From an uncultured Oscillospiraceae bacterium (GTDB lineage: Bacteria; Bacillota_A; Clostridia; Oscillospirales; Oscillospiraceae), in contig CAAGIU010000196.1 in the NCBI GenBank assembly GCA_900770015.1, forward strand, positions 1-47,933: a stretch of DNA of 47,933 nt, written 5' to 3'. The position numbers and the translations under genes are program-made. Positions 1 to 7,831 of this stretch are shown piece after piece. Every line of letters begins with the position of its first letter. The stretch's first letter is position 1. The notes under the pieces were generated by a model, which saw nothing but the letters and a program-made list of their open reading frames with translations, ran no database searches and had not been told where the DNA came from.

Positions 1-108
1 CGCGGTGACCTTCCGGGTCATGGCGCGAAGCCGGGATACACGATCCAGCTTCACATTGATGCGCTGGTCGAGGGTTCTTGCCTGGTTCAGATATTCCTTC
101 GCGGTCAT
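1..108 (-). CDS. DUF1492-type phage protein, N-terminal part
   Basis: The first 36 codons of a gene that runs off the left edge of the window. The protein begins MTAKEYLNQARTLDQRIN, which matches the conserved start of DUF1492 proteins. These are small helical, sigma-factor-like phage proteins related to ArpU-type late regulators, found just before the packaging genes in Clostridia prophages. A good Shine-Dalgarno (AGGAGGTGTGA) lies directly upstream of the ATG. It is the last gene visible in the leftward phage operon, so the terminase and structural genes would be expected further left. The family call rests on the N-terminus only. Confidence 0.7.
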   Translation of the reverse strand, partial: MTAKEYLNQARTLDQRINVKLDRVSRLRAMTRKVTA

Positions 109-151
109 ATTCACACCTCCTGCTGTGTCCTTTGCAGGGGAAGAACGCTTC

Positions 152-385
152 TCACGCTCCACACACATGCTCGTTCTCCCGCCACGGCATCCTGCCTTCG
201 AAATACTTCTCCGCGATTCGCTCCTGCTGCTCCATCGGCAGTCGGATCAGCCGCTGATCAATCCTGCGCTGTTCCTTTTCCAGTGCCCAGCGCGGCTTGT
301 AGAACCTGCAGGCTTGATAACCCGGGCAATTCACCTTCAGGGCACTGCACCTGCCCCTATTCATGGCAAAGCACCGATCATTCAT
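152..385 (-). CDS. small Cys-rich phage protein, function unknown
   Basis: A 77-residue protein with four cysteines in its first 26 residues (C5, C13, C20, C26) in a CFAMNRGRC...CPGYQAC pattern that suggests a small metal-binding knuckle. A basic, charged helical segment rich in Glu, Gln and Arg follows. It starts 7 bp after the stop of the VRR-NUC gene and lies just before the DUF1492 gene, a place where Clostridia prophages often carry such a gene. I recognise the type but no function. It could help late-gene regulation or bind nucleic acid; that is inference from position and cysteines. Confidence 0.7.
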   Translation of the reverse strand: MNDRCFAMNRGRCSALKVNCPGYQACRFYKPRWALEKEQRRIDQRLIRLPMEQQERIAEKYFEGRMPWRENEHVCGA

Positions 386-391
386 TCGTGA

Positions 392-691
392 TCACCCATT
401 CCTCTCTGCATCCACTTGTTCAATTACACGCTTGACATCCTCGACGCTCTCCACCCGGCAGGCAATCCCGCCCGCCTGATTGATCTTGCGGATTGCCCGC
501 TTCTGCAGCTCCGTCAGCCGCCCCGTGGGCAACTTGACCTCCAACCCCAGGAAACGACCCTTATAGCAGCAGATGATGTCCGGCACACCGCTCGTGCCAT
601 AGGGTTCTCCATGTTCCTTCCAAAAGAACATATCGCTCCCGTAAGAAGCGAGAAAGCTTTTGATGGCGGCAACCACATCACGCTCCAGCAT
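392..691 (-). CDS. VRR-NUC domain nuclease (phage)
   Basis: A 99-residue single-domain protein of the VRR-NUC family, a PD-(D/E)XK-type nuclease fold found alone in phages and fused to other domains in cellular repair nucleases. The core motif is visible: GVPDIICC supplies the aspartate, and LEVK supplies the glutamate and lysine about 16 residues later. The C-terminal part (RVESVEDVKRVIEQV) is the usual last strand and helix. The frame stays open upstream, but the true start is the ATG at 691. It overlaps the end of the ParB gene by 14 bp, which suggests translational coupling. It probably cuts branched or damaged phage DNA together with the SNF2 helicase encoded in the same operon. Confidence 0.88.
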   Translation of the reverse strand: MLERDVVAAIKSFLASYGSDMFFWKEHGEPYGTSGVPDIICCYKGRFLGLEVKLPTGRLTELQKRAIRKINQAGGIACRVESVEDVKRVIEQVDAERNG

Positions 692-1637
692 GCAGTGCCT
701 CCTTGAGCCGTTCGACCTCCCGCTGGAGTGTCTGGATGTTCTCCTTGTAGCCCCGGATGCGCCGCTCATAGCCCTCGCAGCGGGTGCGCATGTCCCCGCG
801 TACCAGATTGATCTGCTGCACCGCATCGTTGTAGCTCTCATACAGCCGACGGTAGATGGGGTTCTCCAGCAGGTGTTCGTGATCCGCGCCCTTCACCGTG
901 CGCACATTACCCGGGGCTTCCTGCTGGGCGGGCTTGTACACCTGATACTCCGGGATGTCCACGGGTTCTTCCTCGATGAAGCCGCCCAAAGGGGCATTGC
1001 TGCTGTGGCTGTCAGCCGCCTTGGGCTTCTCTGCCTGCTGCATGTCCCGATACGCCCCCGAGATGCTCTGCTCTCCCTTGTCCACCTTGTCCATCAGGTC
1101 GGGACGCTTCTCCGCCACTTCCTTCGCCCGGCGCATCTGGCGGTCGCTGCTGAATCCAACCTTCTTTGCAACGATCTCGCGCACCTTCCCCTGTGATTCA
1201 GGGGATGGGCAATTGCCCACACCCTGCCCATCACTGTGGCCATCACGGGCGTGAACCGACATGCGAACGCGGGCTTTCTCCTGCTCAACAGCCCGCAGCT
1301 TTTCCGCAAACGCCAGCTTCTCCGATACTGTGAACTCCTTGCGCTGCTCGTTCTCCGCGATCTCCAGCATCAGCATCTCGTCCGCTTCCATCGGACTCAT
1401 TACTGTCGCACGAATCTCCACAGCGTTCAGCTGCTCCATGGCCTTCATCCGGCGCAGACCCGCGATCAGCACATAGCCGCCGTCCGCCTGCTCCATGACG
1501 GTAATCGGGTTGAGCAGTCCGTGCTTCTGAATATCCTGCGCCAGCTCGTCCAGGCTGCCGTTCTCCTTGCGGATGCGCTCCGCCACACGGATGCTGCCCA
1601 TTGCGATTTGCCTGACCTGCCCCATGTTCTTTTCCAT
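678..1637 (-). CDS. ParB/Spo0J-like DNA-binding protein (phage)
   Basis: A 319-residue protein. Residues about 8-100 form a ParB N-terminal domain, with the conserved pieces SIRVAERIRKENGSLDELAQ, GLLNPITV and LIAGLRRMKA (the GxRR box, now known in this family to take part in CTP binding or hydrolysis). A helix-turn-helix-like middle segment follows (KVREIVAKKVGFSSDRQMRR, about 150-185). The C-terminal 60 residues form a charged coiled coil. The chosen ATG at 1637 has the ribosome site GGGAGA; a longer upstream reading would overlap the previous gene. Solo ParB-like proteins in phage replication operons are thought to act in DNA binding or nicking rather than in true partition. No parA gene is seen nearby. 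Confidence 0.85.
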   Translation of the reverse strand: MEKNMGQVRQIAMGSIRVAERIRKENGSLDELAQDIQKHGLLNPITVMEQADGGYVLIAGLRRMKAMEQLNAVEIRATVMSPMEADEMLMLEIAENEQRKEFTVSEKLAFAEKLRAVEQEKARVRMSVHARDGHSDGQGVGNCPSPESQGKVREIVAKKVGFSSDRQMRRAKEVAEKRPDLMDKVDKGEQSISGAYRDMQQAEKPKAADSHSSNAPLGGFIEEEPVDIPEYQVYKPAQQEAPGNVRTVKGADHEHLLENPIYRRLYESYNDAVQQINLVRGDMRTRCEGYERRIRGYKENIQTLQREVERLKEALHAGA

Positions 1638-1660
1638 GCTCTTCTCTCCCTTCGTGTGTG

Positions 1661-2680
1661 TCAATCCTCTGCCATATCCCATTCGAGCTTCAGCCGGTTC
1701 TTCGACCCTGTACGCAGGCCCTTGTTGTAGGCATCCACCAGCACCGCGCAGGTCACAAACCGGATGCTCTTGCTGAAGGCCGTGACCGGCGTAGACTTGC
1801 CCTGCGTCCTGCGGCGCACCTCCTGATACAGATCCATCGGCATTTTCAGCCGCATGCGCGCCTCAAACTGGGCGACCGTCAGCACCGGAGCGTACCGCTT
1901 CCAGAATTCGCCCAGCCCCGCCAGCATCTCCCGGCGGAGAATCGTCGTGTCCCTCGGCCATGTGGCCGCAATGCACGCCAGCGTCCTGTCCAGTGCCTCC
2001 ACGCCAAACTGGCGGATGATCTGCTGCAGCGCGCCGATGGCGCAGATGCACATGGGCTGGCCCGACTTGCCGTGGCGGAAGCTGTACTTGTCCATGAGCC
2101 GCTTGATCTGCAGGCTCTCCTCATCCTCCGCCCACACCGAAGCGTTGAAGGTATCCGCGATGCGCAGCGACTGCTTGTTTTCGTTCTGGCGGCGGAAGTA
2201 ATCCGCTTCCTCGCGGATGCTCATGCCCTCCAGCACAATGCAGTTGGTCGAGGCGTACCCCAGCTGGCGGAGCGCGGTGAGCCGGTGCTGTCCGTCCAGC
2301 ACAGCGTAGGTGCCATCCTTCCGGTGGCTGACCACCAGCACGCCCAGCCTGGCCGGGTCAAAATGTTTCACGATACCCGCCACATTGCGCATGTTCATCA
2401 CGCGCTGGTATTCCTCCGTCACGATGCTCGTCAGCGGGATCAGCTGAATCTGCTGGCACACCTCGCCGCAAGAGGTGCCGCTGTGCTTCACCTCGCTCCG
2501 GGACTGTACCATCCCCATCTGTTTCTCAGGGGCATCTGCTCTGCATGCTCTGGGGTGTTCCACAGTCTGCATCGCTTCTCGTGTCTGCATCGCCACCGCT
2601 TCCCGTGCCTGCATGTCCATCGCTTCCCTCTGCCGCATATACTCCGCCCGGCGAAGGGCGCGTGTCTTCTTGTTTGCCAT
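1661..2680 (-). CDS. ParB-like DGQHR-motif protein (DUF6551 type)
   Basis: A 339-residue protein with a ParB/sulfiredoxin-like fold. The DGQHRLTA motif is at residues 129-136, preceded by VTEEYQRVMN and the strand LGVLVVSHRKDG. The rest is helical and resembles DUF6551 proteins of phages and integrative elements. The N-terminus is unusual: residues about 20-40 are built from near-repeats of seven to eight residues (MQAREAV, MQTREAM), encoded by degenerate 24-bp units. It lies 9 bp after the SNF2 gene and 23 bp before the second ParB gene, so the operon carries two different ParB-fold proteins in a row. The biochemical function is unknown. Confidence is high for the fold and moderate for the family number. 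Confidence 0.75.
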   Translation of the reverse strand: MANKKTRALRRAEYMRQREAMDMQAREAVAMQTREAMQTVEHPRACRADAPEKQMGMVQSRSEVKHSGTSCGEVCQQIQLIPLTSIVTEEYQRVMNMRNVAGIVKHFDPARLGVLVVSHRKDGTYAVLDGQHRLTALRQLGYASTNCIVLEGMSIREEADYFRRQNENKQSLRIADTFNASVWAEDEESLQIKRLMDKYSFRHGKSGQPMCICAIGALQQIIRQFGVEALDRTLACIAATWPRDTTILRREMLAGLGEFWKRYAPVLTVAQFEARMRLKMPMDLYQEVRRRTQGKSTPVTAFSKSIRFVTCAVLVDAYNKGLRTGSKNRLKLEWDMAED

Positions 2681-2689
2681 TGCCGTTCC

Positions 2690-4093
2690 TCACTTTCTTT
2701 CGCTGCTGTGTGTTGCTGTGTTCTGAATCCTGGCCTTCACTGCCGCCAGCAGGGCATTCTGGTCGGCGGCCTTGTCATGCAATGCCTGCATGACCTGCTC
2801 GTCCATGGTACCCTTGACCACCAGATGGTGAACGACCACCGTGTTCTTCTGCCCCTGCCGCCAGAGACGGGCATTGGCCTGCTCGTACAGCTCCAGCGAC
2901 CAGTTCAGGCCGAACCACACGATGGTGCTGCCGCCGTGCTGGAGATTCAGTCCATGCCCGGTGGAAGCCGGCTGTGTCACCGCCACGGCGATGCGCCCGG
3001 CGTTCCAGTCCGCCATGTCATCGGCGGTTTTCAGCTCCCGCACGCCGCCGGGATTGTCCGGGCTGTATTTGCCGAACCGCTGCTGAATCCGCGTCAGGTC
3101 ATGCTGGTAGGCGTACATGACCAGCACCGACTTGCCGTTGGCGGCTTCGATCAGATCCTCCAGTGCATCCAGCTTTCGGTCGTGGATGACGCGGATGTTG
3201 TGGAACTCATCGTACACCGCGCCGTTCGACAGCTGCAGGAGCTTTCCCGCCAGAGATGCCGCGTTGAGAGCGAGTACATCTCCATCCGCATAAGGAAGGA
3301 GCATATCCCGCTCCATCTGCCTGTACAGTTTTTCTTCCCGGGGCGAGAGCGTCAGCTCCACCACATTGTCGATGCGCTCCGGCATCTGCAGATGATCCGC
3401 TGCCCGCATGGACACACAGATGTCGCCCAGCCGCCGGTAGATTTCCTCCTCCGCGCCGGGCTTCAGCTCGTGCTTGTAGGGCAGCCAGCTGTTGGGGGTG
3501 TCGAAGAACATGTCGAGGTAGCTCTTCATCGTCCGCCCCAGCCGGGTGCCGCGATCCAGCAGGAACACCTGCGGCCACAGATCCTCCAGTCCGTTGGGCG
3601 CGGGTGTGCCGGTCAGCCCGACCACGCGGCTGAACTGGGGCAGCACCTTCTTGAGTGCCAGGAAGCGTTTCGCCTTGCTGTTTTTGAATGAGGACAGCTC
3701 ATCGATTACAAGCATGTCGAAGGGCAGCTTTCGCCCGGCATAGTGCTTGACCAGCCATTCCACGTTCTCGCGGTTGATGATATACAGCTCTGCCCGGCGG
3801 CCCAGCGCGGCAACACGCTCCCTGGGCGTGCCGATCACACGCTCCATCCGTAGCCCTTTCAGGTGCTCCCACTTGGACAGCTCTGCGATCCAGGTATCCC
3901 GCGCCACGCGCAGCGGGGCGATAATCAAAACACGGCTCACCTCGTAGCTGTCATAGAGCAGATGCGAGATGGCCGTGAGTGTGATGATTGTTTTTCCAAG
4001 GCCACAATCCAGAAACAGTGCGCATTGCGGCTTCTCCTCCAAAAACTCCACGCAGAACCTCTGGTACTGGTGAAGGTCGCTTTCCTTGGGCAT
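2690..4093 (-). CDS. SNF2-family DEAD-like helicase (phage)
   Basis: A 467-residue superfamily 2 ATPase of the compact phage SNF2 type. The Walker A motif is DCGLGKT at residues 29-35, the Walker B/DE motif is VIDELSSFKN at about 129-138, and motif III is GLTGTPAPNG at 159-168. The C-terminal RecA domain ends in motif VI, ANARLWRQGQ. It starts at the ATG at 4093, which has a perfect AAGGAGG six bases away; upstream in-frame codons lie in the noncoding block. This helicase is normally paired with a small VRR-NUC protein in Clostridia phages, as here, and probably translocates on DNA during replication or recombination. Confidence 0.9.
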   Translation of the reverse strand: MPKESDLHQYQRFCVEFLEEKPQCALFLDCGLGKTIITLTAISHLLYDSYEVSRVLIIAPLRVARDTWIAELSKWEHLKGLRMERVIGTPRERVAALGRRAELYIINRENVEWLVKHYAGRKLPFDMLVIDELSSFKNSKAKRFLALKKVLPQFSRVVGLTGTPAPNGLEDLWPQVFLLDRGTRLGRTMKSYLDMFFDTPNSWLPYKHELKPGAEEEIYRRLGDICVSMRAADHLQMPERIDNVVELTLSPREEKLYRQMERDMLLPYADGDVLALNAASLAGKLLQLSNGAVYDEFHNIRVIHDRKLDALEDLIEAANGKSVLVMYAYQHDLTRIQQRFGKYSPDNPGGVRELKTADDMADWNAGRIAVAVTQPASTGHGLNLQHGGSTIVWFGLNWSLELYEQANARLWRQGQKNTVVVHHLVVKGTMDEQVMQALHDKAADQNALLAAVKARIQNTATHSSERK

Positions 4094-4177
4094 CTCTGCC
4101 TCCTTCCTGTGCCGCCAGGGGATACACACCCTGACGTCGACTTGTCACGCATACAGCTTGATTCTTTGAAGCTCTAT

Positions 4178-4270
4178 ATCCCTGATACCCTGATAACCTT
4201 GATACCTTATGCGGCAGCAAACTTTGGCGTTAGCATTCCACCCCTTGCAGCACCATCGGGTATCAGGGAT
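4178..4270. repeat. 13-bp perfect inverted repeat pair with TATCAGGG microrepeats
   Basis: ATCCCTGATACCC at 4178-4190 is exactly reversed at 4258-4270 (GGGTATCAGGGAT), with 67 bp between. Next to the left arm are further partial copies (CCTGATAACC, CTTGATACC), making a small cluster of CTGATA units. This suggests a binding site for a phage replication or regulatory protein. Confidence 0.6.
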
Positions 4271-4373
4271 GTGCTCATGCTATTCACCTGCTCACACATG
4301 TCATCCTTCCACCGTTCAACCTTCCACAAGCCCCAAAACAGATCCACCCAACCAAACAGCTTATCGCCTCCGC

Positions 4374-4418
4374 ATTCTCTTTTCACCCATTCTCTTATTA
4401 CCCATGCTCTTTTCACCC
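4374..4418. repeat. three tandem 15-bp direct repeats (iteron-like)
   Basis: Three consecutive 15-bp units: ATTCTCTTTTCACCC, ATTCTCTTATTACCC and ATGCTCTTTTCACCC. The first and third differ at one position; the middle one differs at two positions from the first. They lie head to tail without spacers in noncoding DNA beside the VapE-like primase/helicase gene, as expected for initiator-binding iterons. Confidence 0.65.
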
Positions 4419-4446
4419 TTTAGCATAGAGATGTATCGTGTGTCCT

Positions 4447-4481
4447 CGTGCGCGCGCGTGTGTGCGTATATGCACATACGC
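4447..4481. other. 35-nt alternating purine-pyrimidine tract (Z-DNA-prone)
   Basis: Every base in this 35-nt run alternates pyrimidine and purine without a single break. The left half is mostly CG and TG steps and the right half TA, TG and CA steps. The end of the tract also contains GCGTAT and ATACGC as a small inverted pair. Such tracts favour left-handed DNA under negative supercoiling. Whether it does so here is unknown. Confidence 0.7.
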
Positions 4482-4650
4482 CCTCGCTTATCTTCTTTTA
4501 TCCCCTTATTACCATAATTTCTATAAGAGGAATCGTTACATAGAAACATAGGATTATTTCTTCCTATTATATAGGCGGTGTGTCTGCTCTGTTTCAATTT
4601 CTGTAACCGCCAGAACCTGCATACACAGGAGCTGTAACGTGTTGAGATGG

Positions 4651-7104
4651 TCACGTCTTTGGCTGGGATGAGGCTTTACGCACAAAGCAACGCTGCGGAC
4701 CATACGGCGCACGGCGGAGCATGCTTTGCTTGTTCCCGCTGTACTTCTCCCAGCCGCCGATCTTCATCAGCATGCCGAAGATATCATAGGTGTCGCTGCG
4801 CTTGATGGTGGTCGGGTCTTTCCCGAAACACTCTGCCCAGATTTCCACCGCGCAGACACTCATACGCTGAACAGTGCCGACGCGATTGCCGCCAACGAAT
4901 GGATCACCGCGAAGAAAGCCTCGACGCTCAGACAGTTCCATCCTGTCCCAGTCCTCGGGCAGCAGCTTATCCAGGTATTCCGCAATCATTCCCTCGCGCA
5001 CATCGCTCTCCAGTGCCGCCGTCTGCTCCAGCCATGCCTGCTTTTCCTCTTCCGGCGAAAGGAACAGCTTCTCCCCGGCACGGTACAGCACCTGTGCCTC
5101 CGCCCACAGCTGGGGGACAATGCTCTCCACTTCCCACGGGCGATGCATCGAATTGGGTGTGCAGGTGACAGGCCAGAACCGGCGGTTGCCCGTGATATCC
5201 CGGAGGAAGCCGTCGCCGTTATTGGTGCTGCCCACAATGATGCACTGCCTCGGGTGTTCCTCCACGTTGTAGCCGTAGGAATGGCGGAACTTATCGTCCT
5301 GGCGGGTGATGAACGCCTTGACTGTCTCCACATCCATCTTCTTCAGACCTGCAAGCTCACCCAGCTCCAGAATCCAGTACCCCTGCAATTTTTCCGGAGC
5401 TGCCTTGTCTTTCATGTCGCCAATGGTCAGGCTGTCGGAAAACCATTTACCGCCCAGCTTAGCGAAGAAGGAACTCTTGCCCATGCCCTGAGGGCCGTTC
5501 AGCACAACCACGCTGTCGAATTTGATGCCCGGCTGATAGACGCGGGCGATGGCTGCTACCAGCATCTTCCGGGCGATGGCACGGATGTAAGCCGTATCCG
5601 GCGCCCCCAGGTAGTCAACGAACAGCGTCTCCACGCGGGGGATGCCGTCCCATGCGGGCAGGGACTCAATGTAATCCCGGATGGGATGATAGCTGCGCTC
5701 GGCGGCGATGGTCAGCAGAATGCCCTTGAGCTTGGTGGGCGAGTACAGACCGTACACACGCTCAATGTAGATTTGAATGGCACCGAGATCGGATTCGTTC
5801 CAGCCGGGCTTGAGCTGTACCCAGGGGAGGGTGGTCCTGCCGTCAGCATCCTTGCGGATGTCGATGCCGCTTCGGTGGACATTGTAGGCGATATCCTTCA
5901 GTCTGGGGTCATGACGCAGGATCAGTGTCAGGTTCCCGAGGGTATCCTTGACCTTGCCCTGCTTATCGATGTCCAATGCATTCTGCCAGTTCCTGTTCTC
6001 TTCCTCATCCCTCTTGGCATTGTCTACATCCAGATCGCTGAATTCCTCCATCGCCTGCGCACGCCGTTCCTCCGAAAGCTGATGCCTGGTTGGCTCGTCC
6101 TTCGCAGCATACTCCTGCATCTGCTTCATGGAATTTGCTTCGTCACCGACCGGCGACCCATCCGGAGCCGTGCCTCCGGGCGTGAACAGGTGCCAGCGCA
6201 CCAGATCAAAGGCGTTGCACAGCTTGCCGCCCGCAGGGTCGGTGGCGTGATGCGAGTAGGCGTACTTGTCGTCGTAGATCACCAGACCTCCTGTGGTGCT
6301 GCCGCCCACATAGGTGTAGCGGTTGTCATCCCCGGAGGGATGGTAGACCTCGGAGAGCATGGTTTCCAGCACATTGTGGATGCTGTGCGCCCGGCAGAAT
6401 GCGCCGATGATGCCGCGCTTCTCCGTAGGGTCTTCCTGCTTTTGGGCAGTGTGCCGCATGCACTCTTCCACCGGCTGCGTGGTCGGCCAGAGGGATGCGT
6501 CACGCCAGTCCACATAGGTGGCAAGGACGGCGTCCGGGTCTACAAACGGGGCGTCGCTGTGCTGGAACAGGTATTCTCCGTCCTCCGGCGTACTAGGCCA
6601 GTACATCAGACGTGCGGCTTCAAAGGTGGTAGGGTCAAAGCGGGTCAGCGTGAGATTGTCCGCCAGCCTGCGGGAGATGGCTGCATACTCATCCGGGGTA
6701 ACGGTGCGGGCCAGCGGAATGATGATGCGCAGGCGCATCTTTTCCGGCGTGTGGCTGTGGGTGGAATAGAGCGCGTAGGCGTTGGGGAAGGTCAGGTCAA
6801 GATCATCCAGCAGCTCGGGATCGGCGTTGTCCGCATCCAGACACACCAGGCAGCGGTTGACCACGCTGGCGTTGTTGCGCTTGCCGTTCTTCAGGTAGCC
6901 GCCGACGAAACCGCCAACGTCCTTGATGCTGTCCCTGTCGCCCTTGGAGAGCTGGGCGTATTCGGCTGCGGTTTCACGGGTACGGGTGGTCGTGGAGAGC
7001 CGGGAGACCAGGTCGCTCCACAGCATCTCCTTGTTCTGCCATTGCGTCGCTTTCCTGCTCCGCCCAACGGCGATGAGCAGCTTTCCGTCGTAGTTCAGGT
7101 GCAT
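4651..7104 (-). CDS. VapE-like primase-helicase (virulence-associated E family)
   Basis: An 817-residue two-part replication protein. The N-terminal third looks like an archaeo-eukaryotic primase-type domain: CLVCLDADNAD at about 85-95 with two acidic residues, then YSTHSHTPEKMRLRIIIP, where the histidine and arginine positions match this fold. The C-terminal half is the VapE/DUF927-like superfamily 3 ATPase, with Walker A LNGPQGMGKSSFF near residue 535, then a Walker B-like ILELGELAGL and GSTNNGDGFLRD (sensor-1 Asn). The chosen ATG at 7104 has AAGGAGG in front; upstream in-frame sequence runs through the antisense antitoxin gene and is not expected to be coding. It probably primes and unwinds phage DNA, possibly at the adjacent noncoding block. 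Confidence 0.88.
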   Translation of the reverse strand: MHLNYDGKLLIAVGRSRKATQWQNKEMLWSDLVSRLSTTTRTRETAAEYAQLSKGDRDSIKDVGGFVGGYLKNGKRNNASVVNRCLVCLDADNADPELLDDLDLTFPNAYALYSTHSHTPEKMRLRIIIPLARTVTPDEYAAISRRLADNLTLTRFDPTTFEAARLMYWPSTPEDGEYLFQHSDAPFVDPDAVLATYVDWRDASLWPTTQPVEECMRHTAQKQEDPTEKRGIIGAFCRAHSIHNVLETMLSEVYHPSGDDNRYTYVGGSTTGGLVIYDDKYAYSHHATDPAGGKLCNAFDLVRWHLFTPGGTAPDGSPVGDEANSMKQMQEYAAKDEPTRHQLSEERRAQAMEEFSDLDVDNAKRDEEENRNWQNALDIDKQGKVKDTLGNLTLILRHDPRLKDIAYNVHRSGIDIRKDADGRTTLPWVQLKPGWNESDLGAIQIYIERVYGLYSPTKLKGILLTIAAERSYHPIRDYIESLPAWDGIPRVETLFVDYLGAPDTAYIRAIARKMLVAAIARVYQPGIKFDSVVVLNGPQGMGKSSFFAKLGGKWFSDSLTIGDMKDKAAPEKLQGYWILELGELAGLKKMDVETVKAFITRQDDKFRHSYGYNVEEHPRQCIIVGSTNNGDGFLRDITGNRRFWPVTCTPNSMHRPWEVESIVPQLWAEAQVLYRAGEKLFLSPEEEKQAWLEQTAALESDVREGMIAEYLDKLLPEDWDRMELSERRGFLRGDPFVGGNRVGTVQRMSVCAVEIWAECFGKDPTTIKRSDTYDIFGMLMKIGGWEKYSGNKQSMLRRAPYGPQRCFVRKASSQPKT

Positions 7105-7126
7105 GGTGAACCTCCTTTTCGTGCAG

Positions 7127-7155
7127 TTGACGTTCCCTTTGGGACGTGGTATAAT
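7127..7155 (+). promoter_or_regulatory. sigma-A-type promoter of the toxin-antitoxin pair
   Basis: TTGACG at 7127-7132, a 17-bp spacer and a perfect TATAAT at 7150-7155, pointing away from the VapE-like gene and toward the antitoxin gene 64 bp downstream. The -35 box begins only 22 bp before the start of the antisense VapE-like gene. Confidence 0.8.
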
Positions 7156-7218
7156 GAATTCGCTAAATGGCACAATACCGTCATTGAAATGATAGAATAT
7201 CTTTAGGAGATGAGCAGC

Positions 7219-7494
7219 ATGATGATTCGTCCTTCCACCGCCATCCGGAATGAATACAACGAGATTTCCCGCACATGCCATGAAAGTGGGCAGCCGATCT
7301 TTATCACCAAGAACGGTGAGGGTGATCTTGTGGTACAGAGCCTTGCAGCCTACAACCGGCGCGAGGCCAGCTTGGAGCTGCGCGAGAAGCTCCTTGAGGC
7401 GGAAGAACAGCTTGCTTCCGGTGCACAGCCGATTTCTCTCGCGGATGCCGCAGCACATTGGGGAAAGGTAAAGGATGCCATCCATGATCGTTGA
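7219..7494 (+). CDS. Phd/YefM-family antitoxin
   Basis: A 91-residue protein with the antitoxin fold at its N-terminus: MIRPSTAIRNEYNEISRTC, then SGQPIFITKNGEGDLVVQS, the classic Phd/YefM strand-turn-strand that binds DNA as a dimer. The charged C-terminal part (LREKLLEAEEQLASG) would wrap around and block the toxin. The ATG at 7219 is preferred over the one at 7210 because the Shine-Dalgarno (AGGAG, 7205-7209) touches 7210 directly. It overlaps the toxin gene by 20 bp. It is expected to repress its own promoter together with the toxin. It lies on the strand opposite to the phage operon. Confidence 0.88.
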   Translation: MMIRPSTAIRNEYNEISRTCHESGQPIFITKNGEGDLVVQSLAAYNRREASLELREKLLEAEEQLASGAQPISLADAAAHWGKVKDAIHDR

Positions 7495-7768
7495 GATTTT
7501 GCCCATCGCGCAGGACGATGTGGATCAGGCACTGATCTACATTGCAGCCGACGATCCTGCCGCCGCCGATCGGCTGTACGATGACATTCTGGAAAAACTC
7601 AATCAGGTTTCACAGCACCCCTATTCTGCGCCGGAAATCATGATCGGACGGCGGGTTTATCGGAAGGTATACGTCCATCCGTACAACCTCTACTACCGAA
7701 TCGTTCATGACAGGATTCTTGTCATGCGCGTTCTTCATGAGCGGATGGATACCAGAACTCGGTTATAG
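7475..7768 (+). CDS. RelE/ParE-family toxin
   Basis: A 97-residue toxin of the RelE/ParE superfamily. Recognisable parts are MIVEILPIAQDDVDQALIYI (first strand and helix), AADRLYDDILEKLNQV (second helix), a basic strand IGRRVYRKVYVHPYNLYYR, and the closing ILVMRVLHERMD. The YYR...V..ILHxR ending is typical of ParE-like proteins. Members either cut mRNA on the ribosome (RelE) or poison gyrase (ParE); the sequence alone does not decide, though the YRI/HxRMD ending favours the ParE side. The start may be 7475 or the in-frame ATG at 7484. Overlap with the antitoxin gene implies coupled translation. Confidence 0.87.
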   Translation: MPSMIVEILPIAQDDVDQALIYIAADDPAAADRLYDDILEKLNQVSQHPYSAPEIMIGRRVYRKVYVHPYNLYYRIVHDRILVMRVLHERMDTRTRL

Positions 7769-7831
7769 TGCTTCTTCTTTGCTCTGCGCCCTTCTCTGGT
7801 GTTCTTCATACTGTCAGTTTCCTGTTGAAAG

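Larger units (their letters stand above)
4094..4650. other. noncoding block in replication operon; candidate phage origin
   Basis: 557 bp between the SNF2 and VapE-like genes with no convincing gene on either strand. In order it holds short TATCAGGG-type repeats with a perfect 13-bp inverted pair, a clustered run of three 15-bp direct repeats, a 35-nt strictly alternating purine-pyrimidine tract, and then about 90 bp (4487-4578) that are clearly AT-richer than the surroundings. Repeats next to an AT-rich stretch beside the primase/helicase gene is the usual layout of a phage replication origin. The function is inferred; the sequence elements are seen directly. Confidence 0.5.

Noticed and set aside
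2561..2620. 24-bp degenerate repeats as a separate element
   Set aside because: They are in-frame repeats inside the DUF6551-type gene and are described with it; too short and diverged to count as an independent element.
4207..4416. 69-codon leftward open frame in the noncoding block
   Set aside because: No ribosome site, Trp-rich composition unlike neighbours, and it overlaps the 15-bp iterons and half of the inverted repeat.
4361..4654. 97-codon leftward open frame ending in GEKSM-type repeats
   Set aside because: It runs through the alternating tract and iterons, has no plausible ribosome site, and its composition is explained by the repeats.
7105..7506. N-terminal extension of the VapE-like protein by 134 codons
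   Set aside because: It would be antisense to the antitoxin gene, and the ATG at 7104 has a perfect ribosome site and a normal family start.
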